Assembly: GCA_963845445.1 (NCBI GenBank)
Contig: CAWJSE010000003.1
Coordinates: 558,001 to 622,000, forward strand
Origin: JABDBL01 sp963845445
GTDB lineage: Bacteria; Cyanobacteriota; Vampirovibrionia; Obscuribacterales; Obscuribacteraceae
Reading direction: 5' to 3'
Length of the DNA: 64,000 bases
Positions 34,601 to 44,213 of this stretch are shown here, piece by piece; the first letter of the stretch is position 1, and each line of letters begins with the position of its first letter. Below the pieces are notes generated by a model. The model did no database searches, was not told the origin of the DNA, and was given only the letters and a program-made list of their open reading frames with translations. The translations under genes were made by a program, and so were the position numbers.

Positions 34601-34601
34601 T

Positions 34602-35840
34602 ATGTTCAGGAACCTGCGCTGGCAATTAACTATTTGGTTTGTATTGCTAACCATGGCTGTTTTTATAATTTCAGCATTGTTTGGATATTGGATTTTTAAA
34701 ACAACAATGACTAACTTTGTTGATCGTGAGTTGACCGTGCTCACAAACGAGTTAATACCAGCAATAGATATTATTGACAATCAACCAAGCTTAAAACGCT
34801 GGAGAAAGAAAGCTTTTAGTGGGCCGTACCGCTATTTGCCGATGATTCAGCTCTACAACAAAAACGCTGATTTGATTGAGTCGTATGGCCCCCCGGGCGT
34901 GCCTGTATTATTCTCTCGCTTCAGAAGAGCCAGAACTGACGTAAAAGAAGAGACTTACCACATCCGAGTGCATTCAGTACCCTTAGATGATGGCAAGAAT
35001 CTAATTGGCTATTTACAATTGCAATTGTCTCTAAAGAATTTCGACGGAGCTATTAGCAATTTTGGTATCACCATGGCGTTAATCGCTCCATTCCTTTTAA
35101 TCGGCTTCGGCATGGCAGGCTATTTTTTCTCTAGCCTGGCAGCCCGTCCTGTCGAGGAGAGCTTCTCCGCATTACAGCGTTTTATGGCGGACGCAGGGCA
35201 TGAGCTAAGCACCCCTATTAGTATCATCATGGCCAATGCTGAATCAATAGAAGCGGACATTCCCGACGGCGATAGCTTCAAAACACGCTTAGACACGATA
35301 ACTCGTTCTACTGAGCGAATGAATGGTTTGGTCGGGGATATGATGCTTCTAGCCAAAATGGAAGGCGAAGTGCTACTTTTCAAAACAAAACTGGTTGACC
35401 TGAGCAAAATAGTCAACGAAGTAACATTAGATTTTGCAGAACTTTTCAAGAGTAAGGACATCGACCTTATAAAAGGCCAAGTACAGCCTGCAATGCTAAA
35501 TGGAGACGCAGAATCTTTGAAGCGTCTGATTACAAATTTGCTGCAAAACGCTCTTAAGTATACAAATCCTGGTGGCACAGTAAAAATCTCTCTGGAGGTT
35601 CTTGGCAAACAAGGTAAATTATCCATAGCAGACACTGGCATCGGAATACCCGGCGAAGATTTGCCTCATATCTTTGATCGCTTCTACCGAGTAGATCAGT
35701 CTCGATCAAGAGCTGCCGGGGGATCGGGCTTAGGATTGTCAATCGTCAAAGCAATAATAGATGCGCACAAGGGCAAAATAGAAGTACAAAGTTCTACAGG
35801 GACTGGTACCACTTTTAGTGTCTTGTTACCGTTGAAATAG
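34602..35840 (+). CDS. Sensor histidine kinase
   Basis: 412 residues. The first membrane span is about 9-29 (LTIWFVLLTMAVFIISALFG), then a periplasmic sensor region of about 120 residues and a second span at about 152-178 (ALIAPFLLIGFGMAGYFF). The HisKA helix has the phosphorylated His200 in ADAGHELSTPIS, and the HATPase domain has N-box LLQNALKYTNPGG, G1 ADTGIGIPGEDL, F-box HIFDRFYRVD and G2 GGSGLGLSIV. All catalytic elements are intact. It is the partner of the OmpR-type regulator upstream; the signal sensed is unknown. It starts directly after repeat array B without a standard ribosome-binding site. Confidence 0.93.
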   Translation: MFRNLRWQLTIWFVLLTMAVFIISALFGYWIFKTTMTNFVDRELTVLTNELIPAIDIIDNQPSLKRWRKKAFSGPYRYLPMIQLYNKNADLIESYGPPGVPVLFSRFRRARTDVKEETYHIRVHSVPLDDGKNLIGYLQLQLSLKNFDGAISNFGITMALIAPFLLIGFGMAGYFFSSLAARPVEESFSALQRFMADAGHELSTPISIIMANAESIEADIPDGDSFKTRLDTITRSTERMNGLVGDMMLLAKMEGEVLLFKTKLVDLSKIVNEVTLDFAELFKSKDIDLIKGQVQPAMLNGDAESLKRLITNLLQNALKYTNPGGTVKISLEVLGKQGKLSIADTGIGIPGEDLPHIFDRFYRVDQSRSRAAGGSGLGLSIVKAIIDAHKGKIEVQSSTGTGTTFSVLLPLK

Positions 35841-35963
35841 TTAGAGAGGCAAGAAACATTGAGATTTAGAAGTTTGATTGTGTGGATGTAGCTATCAATA
35901 TCAATTGCTAAAAAACTATTTTGTCATGTTTGCATAGTTTACTTATTGACTTTCTTTGCCCTC

Positions 35964-37913
35964 CTATTCTTTGCTCTTATCTTGAGATTGGATTGTTTTA
36001 TCCTTTTTGGCAGCTAATTTCATCGCAGCCATAATTTCTTGCGGACTAGCAGTAAGAGACGATGCTTTCATTATTAGAGCTTTTTCGCTCTCAGATAATT
36101 CTAGTTCTTCATCATTTGCTTTATTGCTTTCGCTGCCATTAGTTGCAGACTCGCCACTAATGCACTCATTGTCGGATGAATTAACTGAGTCGGATTGTGC
36201 TTGCATGGAATCATCTTCTTGTAGAAGAGATTTCAGACTCACGGGTTGGTTTCTCGAGCGAGCATTCTGAGTTACCTTTATTGACTGGGCGCTGCCGGAC
36301 GGAATGGTATTTTTCTGGGAAGAATCAGAGTCTGATTGTGACGAATGGGCTTCAAGCGCTTTCTCTGACATAAGTGGATTTAAATTGGAACCTGCCTGAA
36401 GGTTGCCAATCGCCGGCATATTGCTCGTGGTTCTTCCTGAGTGCTCCCTCACCTTGGCCGATTTTATGTTCCGCGGTACATCGCTGACAGAGGATTTATT
36501 AATAGAAGATTGATTAGCTACTTCGGGCAAGGTGTCAGTGATAAAAGAGCCGGGCGAAGGCTTATTTTCCATTGAAATTTTGTTAGGGTTACCTGATTTA
36601 GGCACTGACGGCTCACTAGGTGTCCCGGCGGGGGTGGGAGTGGCAGTGGGAGCAGGTGCTGCTTCTTCCGTTTTTGACCAACCAAGTTCTTGCAAGCCTT
36701 GAGCAAAGGTGATTTTACCATCGGCCAGTTTCTCTAAACAAAAATCCAATACATATTTGGCGTCATGATGAGTTATGGCATTTTGTGTAATATTCTCATG
36801 ACACTCAATTAAGACATCTGCTTGTGCACTGCTCAAATACCCTGTTTGAGTAAGTATTTGAGCTAAAATTCGCGGATTGCTTGCTGCTAAGTCAAGGGCG
36901 CTTTGAATGTCTTGTTCTGTCAACAACTGCGCATCTATTAATAGAGTGCCGAATAGAAGTTTGCTGCCGTCCGGTGCAGAACTGGATACTTTTTCCAACG
37001 CATCAGTCAAGCTTATTGAATTGAAATGCACCAGATTTAGACACTGACCTGCCTTTGTAGCATCCAAAGTATCGGACTCAACCAAAGACTGTAACTTTAT
37101 GGCGGCTTCTATAATATCGCGCGTAATGTAGCCATGCTCTAGCAAAGCTTCACCTAACTGTTTTTCGGCAACTAAGCTAAATTCTAATGCATTCATGATA
37201 TCTGTTTCGCTCAAGATGCCGGCTAAGACCAGGAACTCGCCTAGTCTCATACTTTTTCTGGTAGAAAGAACCGGTTGAGCATTGAAGACAGATGCCTCTT
37301 CCAACATACGTACACCGAGCTCATCAACTGCTTTGGTACGTATAATGTCAGAAAGGTATGAGACCGCTTCTTCGCGCACAACATTGCCATCACGCAGTTT
37401 TATCAGAACTTCCAGAGCTGCAGCCAAAGTGGTCTCGCTAATTACACTGTTAAGTATTAATATCCGACCTACTGGTAGACCAGTAGCCATCGATTTTTGA
37501 ACGGCTACCGATAACTGTTCACCATTAATGAGATTGGCTTCCAGCAATATTTGCCCTAACTTATGACTGGGCACCAGTGAAGTGTCTTCGTTTTGGTGTT
37601 TCTGTGATGCTTCAGCAAAGGTCATGTGAGAGCGATGGGCAGCACTCAATGCCTTCAAAGCGCCATTCATGTCTACTATCTTATCTCTCAAAGCAACCTG
37701 CGCATCAATGGCTGCTTGCAAATCCTTTTGTGTAATAGAGCGCGCCATAATGAGCATCTGCCCTATTTGCATATGCTTATTACCGGCCAGCTTCAGAGCT
37801 TCGTCTAACTGATTTTGCTTAATTATTCCTGCTTTTAACAGCAATTCACCAATCAGAAAATCTGTTGACTGGCCAAACATTGTTTGTCTTGGTCTACGAA
37901 GATCAAATGACAC
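35964..37913 (-). CDS. Protein with repeated MshEN (GspE N-terminal)-like domains
   Basis: 649 residues. At least three or four copies of a roughly 50-residue unit (IGELLLKAGIIKQNQLDEAL, LGQILLEANLINGEQLSVAV, LGEFLVLAGILSETDIMNAL, FGTLLIDAQLLTEQDIQSAL) match the MshEN/type II secretion E N-terminal domain, which in some proteins binds cyclic di-GMP. No ATPase domain is attached. From about 410 the chain is Ser/Asn/Pro-rich and disordered, with a short charged helix at the end. The start may be GTG 37913 or ATG 37880. A shorter paralogue lies at 54.9 kb. It may be a cytoplasmic regulator. Confidence 0.75.
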   Translation of the reverse strand: MSFDLRRPRQTMFGQSTDFLIGELLLKAGIIKQNQLDEALKLAGNKHMQIGQMLIMARSITQKDLQAAIDAQVALRDKIVDMNGALKALSAAHRSHMTFAEASQKHQNEDTSLVPSHKLGQILLEANLINGEQLSVAVQKSMATGLPVGRILILNSVISETTLAAALEVLIKLRDGNVVREEAVSYLSDIIRTKAVDELGVRMLEEASVFNAQPVLSTRKSMRLGEFLVLAGILSETDIMNALEFSLVAEKQLGEALLEHGYITRDIIEAAIKLQSLVESDTLDATKAGQCLNLVHFNSISLTDALEKVSSSAPDGSKLLFGTLLIDAQLLTEQDIQSALDLAASNPRILAQILTQTGYLSSAQADVLIECHENITQNAITHHDAKYVLDFCLEKLADGKITFAQGLQELGWSKTEEAAPAPTATPTPAGTPSEPSVPKSGNPNKISMENKPSPGSFITDTLPEVANQSSINKSSVSDVPRNIKSAKVREHSGRTTSNMPAIGNLQAGSNLNPLMSEKALEAHSSQSDSDSSQKNTIPSGSAQSIKVTQNARSRNQPVSLKSLLQEDDSMQAQSDSVNSSDNECISGESATNGSESNKANDEELELSESEKALIMKASSLTASPQEIMAAMKLAAKKDKTIQSQDKSKE

Positions 37914-37977
37914 AGATTACTACACCCATAAAACACAATCTTTTATTAACCTGCCCCGCAATTGCCTTGTATAATCA

Positions 37978-39879
37978 TCATTTGCCCATCTTGGCTACTA
38001 ATTTTTTTGAATTAACACTATTTCGCCGTCTAATTTCAAGAGATACCAAGAGCACCGAAATATCTGCCGGGCTAACACCTGCTATTCGACTTGCTTGCCC
38101 AAGTGTGTCTGGTTTTATACGCTCTAATTTTTCGCGTGCTTCTTTGGACAAATTAAGCAGCGACTGATAAGAAAAATCTTGCGGAAGACGCACACCATCT
38201 AGCTTTTCTACTTGATTTACTTGATTTTTCTGCCGTTCTATGTAGCCTGCATATTTAATCTCGGTTTCAAGCTCTAAACCCCATCGGAATGGCGTTTCCA
38301 GACTTTCGGGAGCCATTTTTTCGACCAAGCTATATGGCACTTTTGGACGACGTAACAATTCTAATAAGGTAATCGGATTTTTAATTTCCTCGCCATAAAT
38401 AGAAAGTTCTTCTTTCCAGCCAGGACTCGAGCTGACACGGGTTTTAGCCAATCGTTCACGTTCGTTTTCGATTGCTTCATACTTTTCATTGAAATTTGCC
38501 CAGCGCTCATCATCCACCAAGCCGACTGCCCTACCAGCTTGAGTTAGACGCCGGTCAGCATTATCTTGACGCAAAAGCAGGCGATATTCAGAACGAGACG
38601 TCATCATACGATAAGGTTCATTAATTTCTTTTGTTACCAAATCGTCGATGAGTGTCGCTAGGTAACTGGAAGAACGCGATAGATTAAAGAATTCCCGATC
38701 TTTTGTGTATAAAGCGGCATTGATGCCAGCCATAATGCCCTGGGCGGCGGCTTCTTCATAGCCACTAGTACCTAACATCTGGCCGGCAGCAAAAAAACCT
38801 GGCAAGTCTTTGGACATAAGAGAATGATTAAACTGAATTGCAGGCAAATAATCATATTCCACCGCGTAAGCGGGGCGAATCATAACAGTATTTTCAAGTC
38901 CAGGCATAGATTTAATAATTTCTTGCTGGACCGAAATAGGTAAGCTGGTAGAGCATCCTTGGAGATAAATTTCATATGTAGAGCGCCCTTCTGGTTCCAG
39001 AAATAAAACGTGCGAATCTTTATCAGCGAAGCGTACAATTTTATCTTCTATCGAAGGGCAGTAACGCGGTCCTACCCCGTGGATCAAACCTGAATACATC
39101 GGAGACAAGTGAAGGTTTTTTCTGATTACTTCATGAGTAATTTCAGTTGTTCTGGTTTGATAACATGGCACCTGTTCTAGGACAGGTCTATCTTTTAGAA
39201 AAGAGAAAAATTGCAATTGCTCATCACCAGGTACACACGGGAGATGGCTGTAGTCAATTGTGCGTCCGTCCAGTCTTGGTGGAGTGCCGGTTTTCAGCCG
39301 CCCCAGTCTAAAACCTGAAGATCTGAGCATTTCTGAAAGTCCAGTAGCCGGAAATTCACCTGCCCGCCCGGCAGGCATAGTTTCCTGACCTATCCAGATG
39401 GTGCCTTCCAAAAAGGTGCCAGCACTTAAAACAACTGCTGCAGCTTCGATTTGTTCACCAAAGGCTAGTTCGACACCGGCGATTTTATTATTCTTGGTCA
39501 ATAATTTTTTGACCATTCCCTGGCGTAGAGTCAGCTTCGGTAGTGATTCCATGAAATGCTTCATAAAAACGCTATATTCACGCTTGTCCGACTGTGCTCT
39601 TAAGGATTGCACTGCTGGCCCGCGGCTCGTATTCAAAGTGCGCATTTGCAAATAGGTAGCATCAGCGGCAATACCCATCACACCGCCCAAAGCATCAATT
39701 TCTTTAACAAGATGAGACTTACCAGGGCCACCAATAGCTGGATTGCAAGGCATAGCTCCGATGGTGTCCAGGTTGACCGCTAAAAGCAGCGTTTCACAGT
39801 CAAGCTTGGCTGCTGCGTGAGCTGCCTCAATACCGGCGTGTCCGCCACCAATAACAATAACATCGTATCTGGCTTTCAT
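37978..39879 (-). CDS. mnmG: tRNA uridine-5-carboxymethylaminomethyl modification enzyme MnmG (GidA)
   Basis: 633 residues, normal length. MnmG works with MnmE to modify the wobble uridine of several tRNAs. It has the FAD-binding motif VIGGGHAGIEAAHAAA, family motifs GGPGKSHLVKEIDALGG and GLIHGVGPRYCPSIEDKI, and the C-terminal helical domain with the ADISVLLV region. It has everything needed for activity. mnmE is not in this window. The gene is on its own; the MshEN-type gene follows after about 65 bases on the same strand. Confidence 0.97.
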   Translation of the reverse strand: MKARYDVIVIGGGHAGIEAAHAAAKLDCETLLLAVNLDTIGAMPCNPAIGGPGKSHLVKEIDALGGVMGIAADATYLQMRTLNTSRGPAVQSLRAQSDKREYSVFMKHFMESLPKLTLRQGMVKKLLTKNNKIAGVELAFGEQIEAAAVVLSAGTFLEGTIWIGQETMPAGRAGEFPATGLSEMLRSSGFRLGRLKTGTPPRLDGRTIDYSHLPCVPGDEQLQFFSFLKDRPVLEQVPCYQTRTTEITHEVIRKNLHLSPMYSGLIHGVGPRYCPSIEDKIVRFADKDSHVLFLEPEGRSTYEIYLQGCSTSLPISVQQEIIKSMPGLENTVMIRPAYAVEYDYLPAIQFNHSLMSKDLPGFFAAGQMLGTSGYEEAAAQGIMAGINAALYTKDREFFNLSRSSSYLATLIDDLVTKEINEPYRMMTSRSEYRLLLRQDNADRRLTQAGRAVGLVDDERWANFNEKYEAIENERERLAKTRVSSSPGWKEELSIYGEEIKNPITLLELLRRPKVPYSLVEKMAPESLETPFRWGLELETEIKYAGYIERQKNQVNQVEKLDGVRLPQDFSYQSLLNLSKEAREKLERIKPDTLGQASRIAGVSPADISVLLVSLEIRRRNSVNSKKLVAKMGK

Positions 39880-40033
39880 TTATAATAATCTGCAGAAGGT
39901 ACCGGTCTTACTGTAGCATCTTAAAATGCTAGCTTCAAGCCCACTATTTCAGTGCCAGTCTTGATATAACCAATTATTATTAATTTTGTTCTCTCTGGCT
40001 TTAAACTTTCAATTTTGCCTTAATAGATAAAAA

Positions 40034-40552
40034 ATGAAATGTCCTTTGCCTGGTAATGTTATCTCCAAATTATTGTTAGTACTGCTACTAGCGATAAGCA
40101 CAACTACTGCCGTCAATGCAAAGGAAGTAATATCTCCAGAAAAATTTTCTGGAGATATTGCCGAAGGCTATAGGGCAGCACAAAAAGCAAAAGACATATG
40201 CAGCAAGTTGTTTTGCTACTGCGGCTGCGACCTAACCGACGAGCACACAAGCTTACTTGACTGTTTCACGAGTATGCATGGGGTAGATTGTGCCATCTGC
40301 CAAGAAGAGGCAATCATTGCCAGCAATATGAAAGAACAAGGCAAAACTTTAGCTCAGATTCAAAAGGCTATCGATGATAAATTTGCTGGACAATATCCCT
40401 GGGAGGAGGCTAGTCCCACTTTTGAAAAGTATTTAAAAACTGTCAGGGCTTCTGATACTAATAAGGTGAAGAGCCAAACTAGCAACACCAAATATAATAC
40501 CAAGAGGGGCACTCTGCCAAAGAAGGCAAAAGGCAGTTGTTGCGGTCATTAA
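40034..40552 (+). CDS. Exported CYCGC-motif protein
   Basis: 172 residues. A signal peptide (LLLVLLLAISTTTAVNA) precedes a short domain rich in cysteine: CSKLFCYCGCDLTDEHTSLL, then DCFTSMHGVDCAICQEE. FCYCGCD matches the PCYCGC-motif family of exported proteins, and the tail ends in GSCCGH, another probable metal-binding group. Family members are poorly understood; metal or thiol chemistry is plausible from the cysteines. No lipobox is evident. The region after it (40553-40834) is AT-rich and holds nothing I can identify. Confidence 0.75.
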   Translation: MKCPLPGNVISKLLLVLLLAISTTTAVNAKEVISPEKFSGDIAEGYRAAQKAKDICSKLFCYCGCDLTDEHTSLLDCFTSMHGVDCAICQEEAIIASNMKEQGKTLAQIQKAIDDKFAGQYPWEEASPTFEKYLKTVRASDTNKVKSQTSNTKYNTKRGTLPKKAKGSCCGH

Positions 40553-40834
40553 TTAGCGGACCGGCTATTAAAAGCAACAGGACAAATGTTAGTTGTCCTC
40601 CTTATTAGAAAATCAACAGGCACGGATAATAACGCCATCGTTCAAATTAAATTAGATAATCGCATAAAACAGTCAGTACCAAATACAACACCAAATTCTA
40701 AATATAACTGGGAAAATCAAAAGCCCAAGACCAGACATTAAAATATCGATTTAATATACTATTTTCTTTAAAATTTGCTAAACTTGGGAACAGTGATTAT
40801 TTCTTATTAGCCTAAAAATAGAGTCTCTTTAGAT

Positions 40835-41206
40835 ATGCAAGATCGACAAATTGATTATCAACAAAATATTACTTTATATCTTGACGAAAGCTCGGCATTC
40901 AATCGCCACCTGTTGTCGCTAATTAAACAATGGGATACAAAACAAAATATCGATGTACACAGCATCAAGTCCAATGGTTGTCTCTCTTCCCAGTGTCAAT
41001 CTGGCCTGAAAACTACAAAGCACAAACAATTTTATAACGACAGCCTAGAGGTTGTAGATAAAAATGGCAGCAGCTTTCAAGGCGCGGAGGCGGTGCCTAT
41101 AATTCTGAAACATTTGCCTTTTGGTAAATTAGCAGCAGCTTTTTATATCTTGCCTGGTACCATGTGGGTTACCAAGCAACTTTATTCTTTACCTTTCACT
41201 CACTAG
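40835..41206 (+). CDS. DUF393 (DCC)-like protein without the cysteine pair
   Basis: 123 residues. The layout follows DUF393/DCC proteins, small thioredoxin-like oxidoreductases: a first strand (ITLYLDESSAFNRHLLSLI), a middle VVDKNGSSFQGAEAVPIIL and the final AFYILPGTMWVTKQLYS. The usual YDGxCxxC is replaced by YLDESSAFN, so the active-site cysteines are gone. Two cysteines remain in NGCLSSQCQ. A redox role by the usual mechanism is therefore unlikely. It ends eight bases before the P-loop kinase gene. Confidence 0.6.
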   Translation: MQDRQIDYQQNITLYLDESSAFNRHLLSLIKQWDTKQNIDVHSIKSNGCLSSQCQSGLKTTKHKQFYNDSLEVVDKNGSSFQGAEAVPIILKHLPFGKLAAAFYILPGTMWVTKQLYSLPFTH

Positions 41207-41213
41207 AGAGACA

Positions 41214-41702
41214 GTGAAAAGATTGATCTTACTAGTAGGAGTGCCTGGTTCCGGCAAAACTACATTGGCGCAAAACCTAGTTAGCAAAGGCTTTGATCGT
41301 TTGTGTGCAGACGATATTCGACTAGAACTTTATGGGGATGCTGCTCAACAAGGCGATCCTAAGCGGGTATTTGCCATATTTTTTGAGCGCTTCGAAACTT
41401 TACTAAAAGAGGGCAAGAATATCGTTGTTGATAATATGAATGTAAAATTGGAACATCGCCAGCAAATTACTGCTATGGCGCGAAATTCTAATTATACGAA
41501 CATACAAATTTGGGTGTTAGATGTTCCCTTAGATATTTGTTTGGCAAGGAATAGAAAGCGCGAGCGTCAGGTGCCAGAAGATGTAATCACTAATTCCTTT
41601 AACACGCTAAATAGACAAGGAAAGCCAAAAACCGAAGAGGGAGAAATAGTTATTGTCAAAGCAGACGAATCTGGACAATGGCAATTCACATTCCCGCAGT
41701 GA
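41214..41702 (+). CDS. P-loop kinase of the AAA_33/polynucleotide-kinase type
   Basis: 162 residues. It has a Walker A motif VGVPGSGKTTLAQNL, an ADDIR motif after the first helix, a VVDNMNV strand and a lid region with LARNRKRERQVPEDVI. This matches small ATP-dependent kinases related to the phage polynucleotide kinase domain and gluconate kinases. The substrate, which could be a nucleic acid end or a small metabolite, is not known. The GTG start at 41214 has a weak AGAGAGA in front. Together with the DCC-like gene it forms a two-gene unit. Confidence 0.8.
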   Translation: MKRLILLVGVPGSGKTTLAQNLVSKGFDRLCADDIRLELYGDAAQQGDPKRVFAIFFERFETLLKEGKNIVVDNMNVKLEHRQQITAMARNSNYTNIQIWVLDVPLDICLARNRKRERQVPEDVITNSFNTLNRQGKPKTEEGEIVIVKADESGQWQFTFPQ

Positions 41703-41819
41703 TTCAAAATCAGCACCTGGTCAATCACTCAGTCAGACAAATCAGGGTAAACTATTGCTAATAAAGCGGCTGGCTATTTTGTAAAAGATACAAGTACATT
41801 GACGGTCTAAGCTGGACCA

Positions 41820-43217
41820 ATGTATGATTCCTATAAATATCTTGCAGCAGATGGTAAATCAAGAGTGTCTACCAAAAACATTGCTACCAGCAAATATACT
41901 CAGCTAGCCGATCTTATTGACAAAGAACGGATAGCTAATTCTCTCGAGCATCTAGCTAATATTAGTGATCCTGCTTTTGGCTCAACCGGCGTAACACGGC
42001 TTGCTTATTCAGACACAGATATCAAAGGCAAAAATTATATTGCCGATCTAATGACAGAAGCTGGTCTAGAAGTTAGAGTATCTCCTATTGGTAATACATT
42101 CGGTCGCTTAAATGGTCCTAAATGCGATCGGTCTCTCGTCCTAACTGGATCACATACGGATTCAGTCATTAATGGCGGGCGTTTCGATGGCATAGTCGGC
42201 GTAATTTGTGCCATAGAAGCGCTTAGAGTTTTGCAGCAAGTAAAAGACGATTTAATTCATCCTCTAGAAGTAATAGACTTCACTATGGAGGAATCAGCTC
42301 GATTCAGCTTAGGTCTTTTTGGTGGCAAAGTATTTATGGGTGAAGTAAGGGGAGAAAACTCGCTACTTCTAAAAGACGACAAAGGTATTAGCTTAGCTGA
42401 AGCTTTACAAAATGTAGAAACACTGAAACACTTCAAAAAAGATACTAAAAGCAGTTTTGATGCACCTATGAAAAGAGCCTTGCGGGTGGTAGAAGAGTCA
42501 GCAGCAGATATTAAAACAATTCATGCTTATGTTGAATTGCATGTGGAACAAGCGGGCTTTTTAGAAGAGGCCAAAATACCTATTGGTATCGTGAGCGGTG
42601 CAGCAATGCCAACGCGGTGGGCCATTGAAATTATCGGTGAACAGGCACATTCCGGTACCACGCCGATGGAACGCCGCAAGGGTGCCCTAGTTCCAGCATC
42701 TGAATTTGTTTTACAAGTGGACAAAATCTGCAAAGAGGAGGCTGCTCACGGTACAGTGGGTGCCATAACAAAAATCTCAGTTGAGCCCAATGCTATGAAT
42801 ACTGTGCCAGGTAAATGTTCAATGTTTTTAGATTTACGTAGCACAAACAAAGAATCCAAAGATAGAGTGAAAAATCTGCTGCTTAAAAAGCTGGACGAAA
42901 TTTGCACTAAATATGGTGTCACACTTTCTCGCAAAGTGATAAGCGAAGATGATCCCAAAACTTTTTCTCCCAATATTATGGCGATAAGTCAAAAAGCCTG
43001 TGAAAGTTTGGGTGTGCAATGCATGGTCATGCCCAGCAGAGCAGGACACGACGCTTGCACCGTATCTAATCATATAAAAGAAGTTGGTATGATATTTATA
43101 CCAAGTAAAGGTGGCGTAAGCCACCACCATGAAGAATGGACCGATATAAATGATATTGTGTTAGGCACCAAAATTCTTTTGCTGACACTATTAGAATTGG
43201 CAACCAGGAAAGCATAG
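41820..43217 (+). CDS. M20-family amidohydrolase (N-carbamoyl-amino acid / allantoate type)
   Basis: 465 residues. Zn-dependent hydrolase of the hydantoinase/carbamoylase subfamily (AmaB, AllC, beta-ureidopropionase). Metal-ligand motifs GSHTDSVINGGRFDGIVGV (His and Asp), MEESARF (Glu) and a later HHHEEWTD histidine are present, as is the dimer-domain ELHVEQAGFLEE. It converts N-carbamoyl compounds to amino acids with release of ammonia and CO2. The place directly before pyrB and pyrC is notable: dihydroorotase makes and opens a related ring, so a role in pyrimidine or ureide salvage is possible. The N-terminal 25 residues are extra. Confidence 0.9.
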   Translation: MYDSYKYLAADGKSRVSTKNIATSKYTQLADLIDKERIANSLEHLANISDPAFGSTGVTRLAYSDTDIKGKNYIADLMTEAGLEVRVSPIGNTFGRLNGPKCDRSLVLTGSHTDSVINGGRFDGIVGVICAIEALRVLQQVKDDLIHPLEVIDFTMEESARFSLGLFGGKVFMGEVRGENSLLLKDDKGISLAEALQNVETLKHFKKDTKSSFDAPMKRALRVVEESAADIKTIHAYVELHVEQAGFLEEAKIPIGIVSGAAMPTRWAIEIIGEQAHSGTTPMERRKGALVPASEFVLQVDKICKEEAAHGTVGAITKISVEPNAMNTVPGKCSMFLDLRSTNKESKDRVKNLLLKKLDEICTKYGVTLSRKVISEDDPKTFSPNIMAISQKACESLGVQCMVMPSRAGHDACTVSNHIKEVGMIFIPSKGGVSHHHEEWTDINDIVLGTKILLLTLLELATRKA

Positions 43218-43223
43218 TTTGAA

Positions 43224-44213
43224 ATGGTAAAAGTAAACGGTAGCTCAAAATCCGCTAAACCGGTGCCAGCATTGGGTTGGTCGGGACGGCGCCACATAGT
43301 CGATACACGCGACATGACTTTAGCAGAAATCAAATATCTGTTGACGGCAGCACAAAAGTACAAAGAAGGCGGACCAGAAGCTTTACCTTTACCTAAAGAA
43401 CTTCAGGGTCAAGGTATGGCTAATGTTTTTTATGAGAATTCAACACGCACACGCAGCAGTTTCGAATTTGCCGGCAAAGTCCTGCGTTTGAATGTAGTAA
43501 ATGTTGACAGTAAAGTTTCTTCCGCGAATAAAGGTGAGTCTATAGAAGATACCGGTCGCAATTTAGCGGCAATGGGATTTAAAATAATCGTGCAGAGACA
43601 TTCGGCTGCCGGTGCCTGCGACCTTCTCGTTCAGGCCATAGGTGACAAATCCTGCATTATCAATGCCGGAGAAGGAGCGAGCTCACACCCTAGCCAAGCT
43701 TTACTCGACGCCATGACAATGTTAGAGTGCAGAGAAAATTTGCGCGGTGCTAAAGTAGCTATAGTAGGCGACATTAGCCATAGTCGTGTTGCGCGTTCTA
43801 ATTTGTGGTTATTACAAACTTTGGGCGCAGAAGTGCATTTTGCTGGACCACCAACACTTATGCCTAGCTATTTGCTCAATCTTGGTGCTCACGTTCATAT
43901 GCGCCCAGAAGACGCAATAAGAAACGCGGATTTTGTCATGGTCCTAAGACTGCAGATGGAAAGACAACAGAGCGGGCTAATTCCGAGCATAGATGAATAT
44001 CAACGAGTTTTTCGAATTGATCATGATCGATTAGCGCTAGGCAAAGCGGACGTCAAAGTGCTTCATCCGCAGCCAATGAACCGTGATATAGAAATTACTT
44101 ACAGCCTTGCAGATGATAAAAGATTTTCTTTAATGGACCAGCAAGTTAGTAATGGCTTTGCCATGAGAATGGCTATTTTGCACACACTTTTGACCCAAAG
44201 CGATAAATCATGA
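43224..44213 (+). CDS. pyrB: Aspartate carbamoyltransferase catalytic subunit
   Basis: 329 residues. It joins carbamoyl phosphate to aspartate, the committed step of pyrimidine synthesis. The carbamoyl-phosphate loop FYENSTRTRSSFEFA, the HPSQALLDA motif and the aspartate-binding HPQPMNRDIEI are all present; the last usually reads HPGPxNRGxEI, so two positions differ. About 20 residues precede the usual start (the family begins near RRHIVDTRDMT). It overlaps pyrC by four bases (ATGA). No regulatory subunit pyrI is nearby. Confidence 0.95.
   Translation: MVKVNGSSKSAKPVPALGWSGRRHIVDTRDMTLAEIKYLLTAAQKYKEGGPEALPLPKELQGQGMANVFYENSTRTRSSFEFAGKVLRLNVVNVDSKVSSANKGESIEDTGRNLAAMGFKIIVQRHSAAGACDLLVQAIGDKSCIINAGEGASSHPSQALLDAMTMLECRENLRGAKVAIVGDISHSRVARSNLWLLQTLGAEVHFAGPPTLMPSYLLNLGAHVHMRPEDAIRNADFVMVLRLQMERQQSGLIPSIDEYQRVFRIDHDRLALGKADVKVLHPQPMNRDIEITYSLADDKRFSLMDQQVSNGFAMRMAILHTLLTQSDKS

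Noticed and set aside
35120..35641. 173-codon frame opposite the histidine kinase
   Set aside because: Shadow of the conserved kinase core; no domain, no start signal.
40553..40834. Small RNA or gene between the CYCGC and DCC-like genes
   Set aside because: AT-rich, no stable hairpin with T tail and no convincing open frame.
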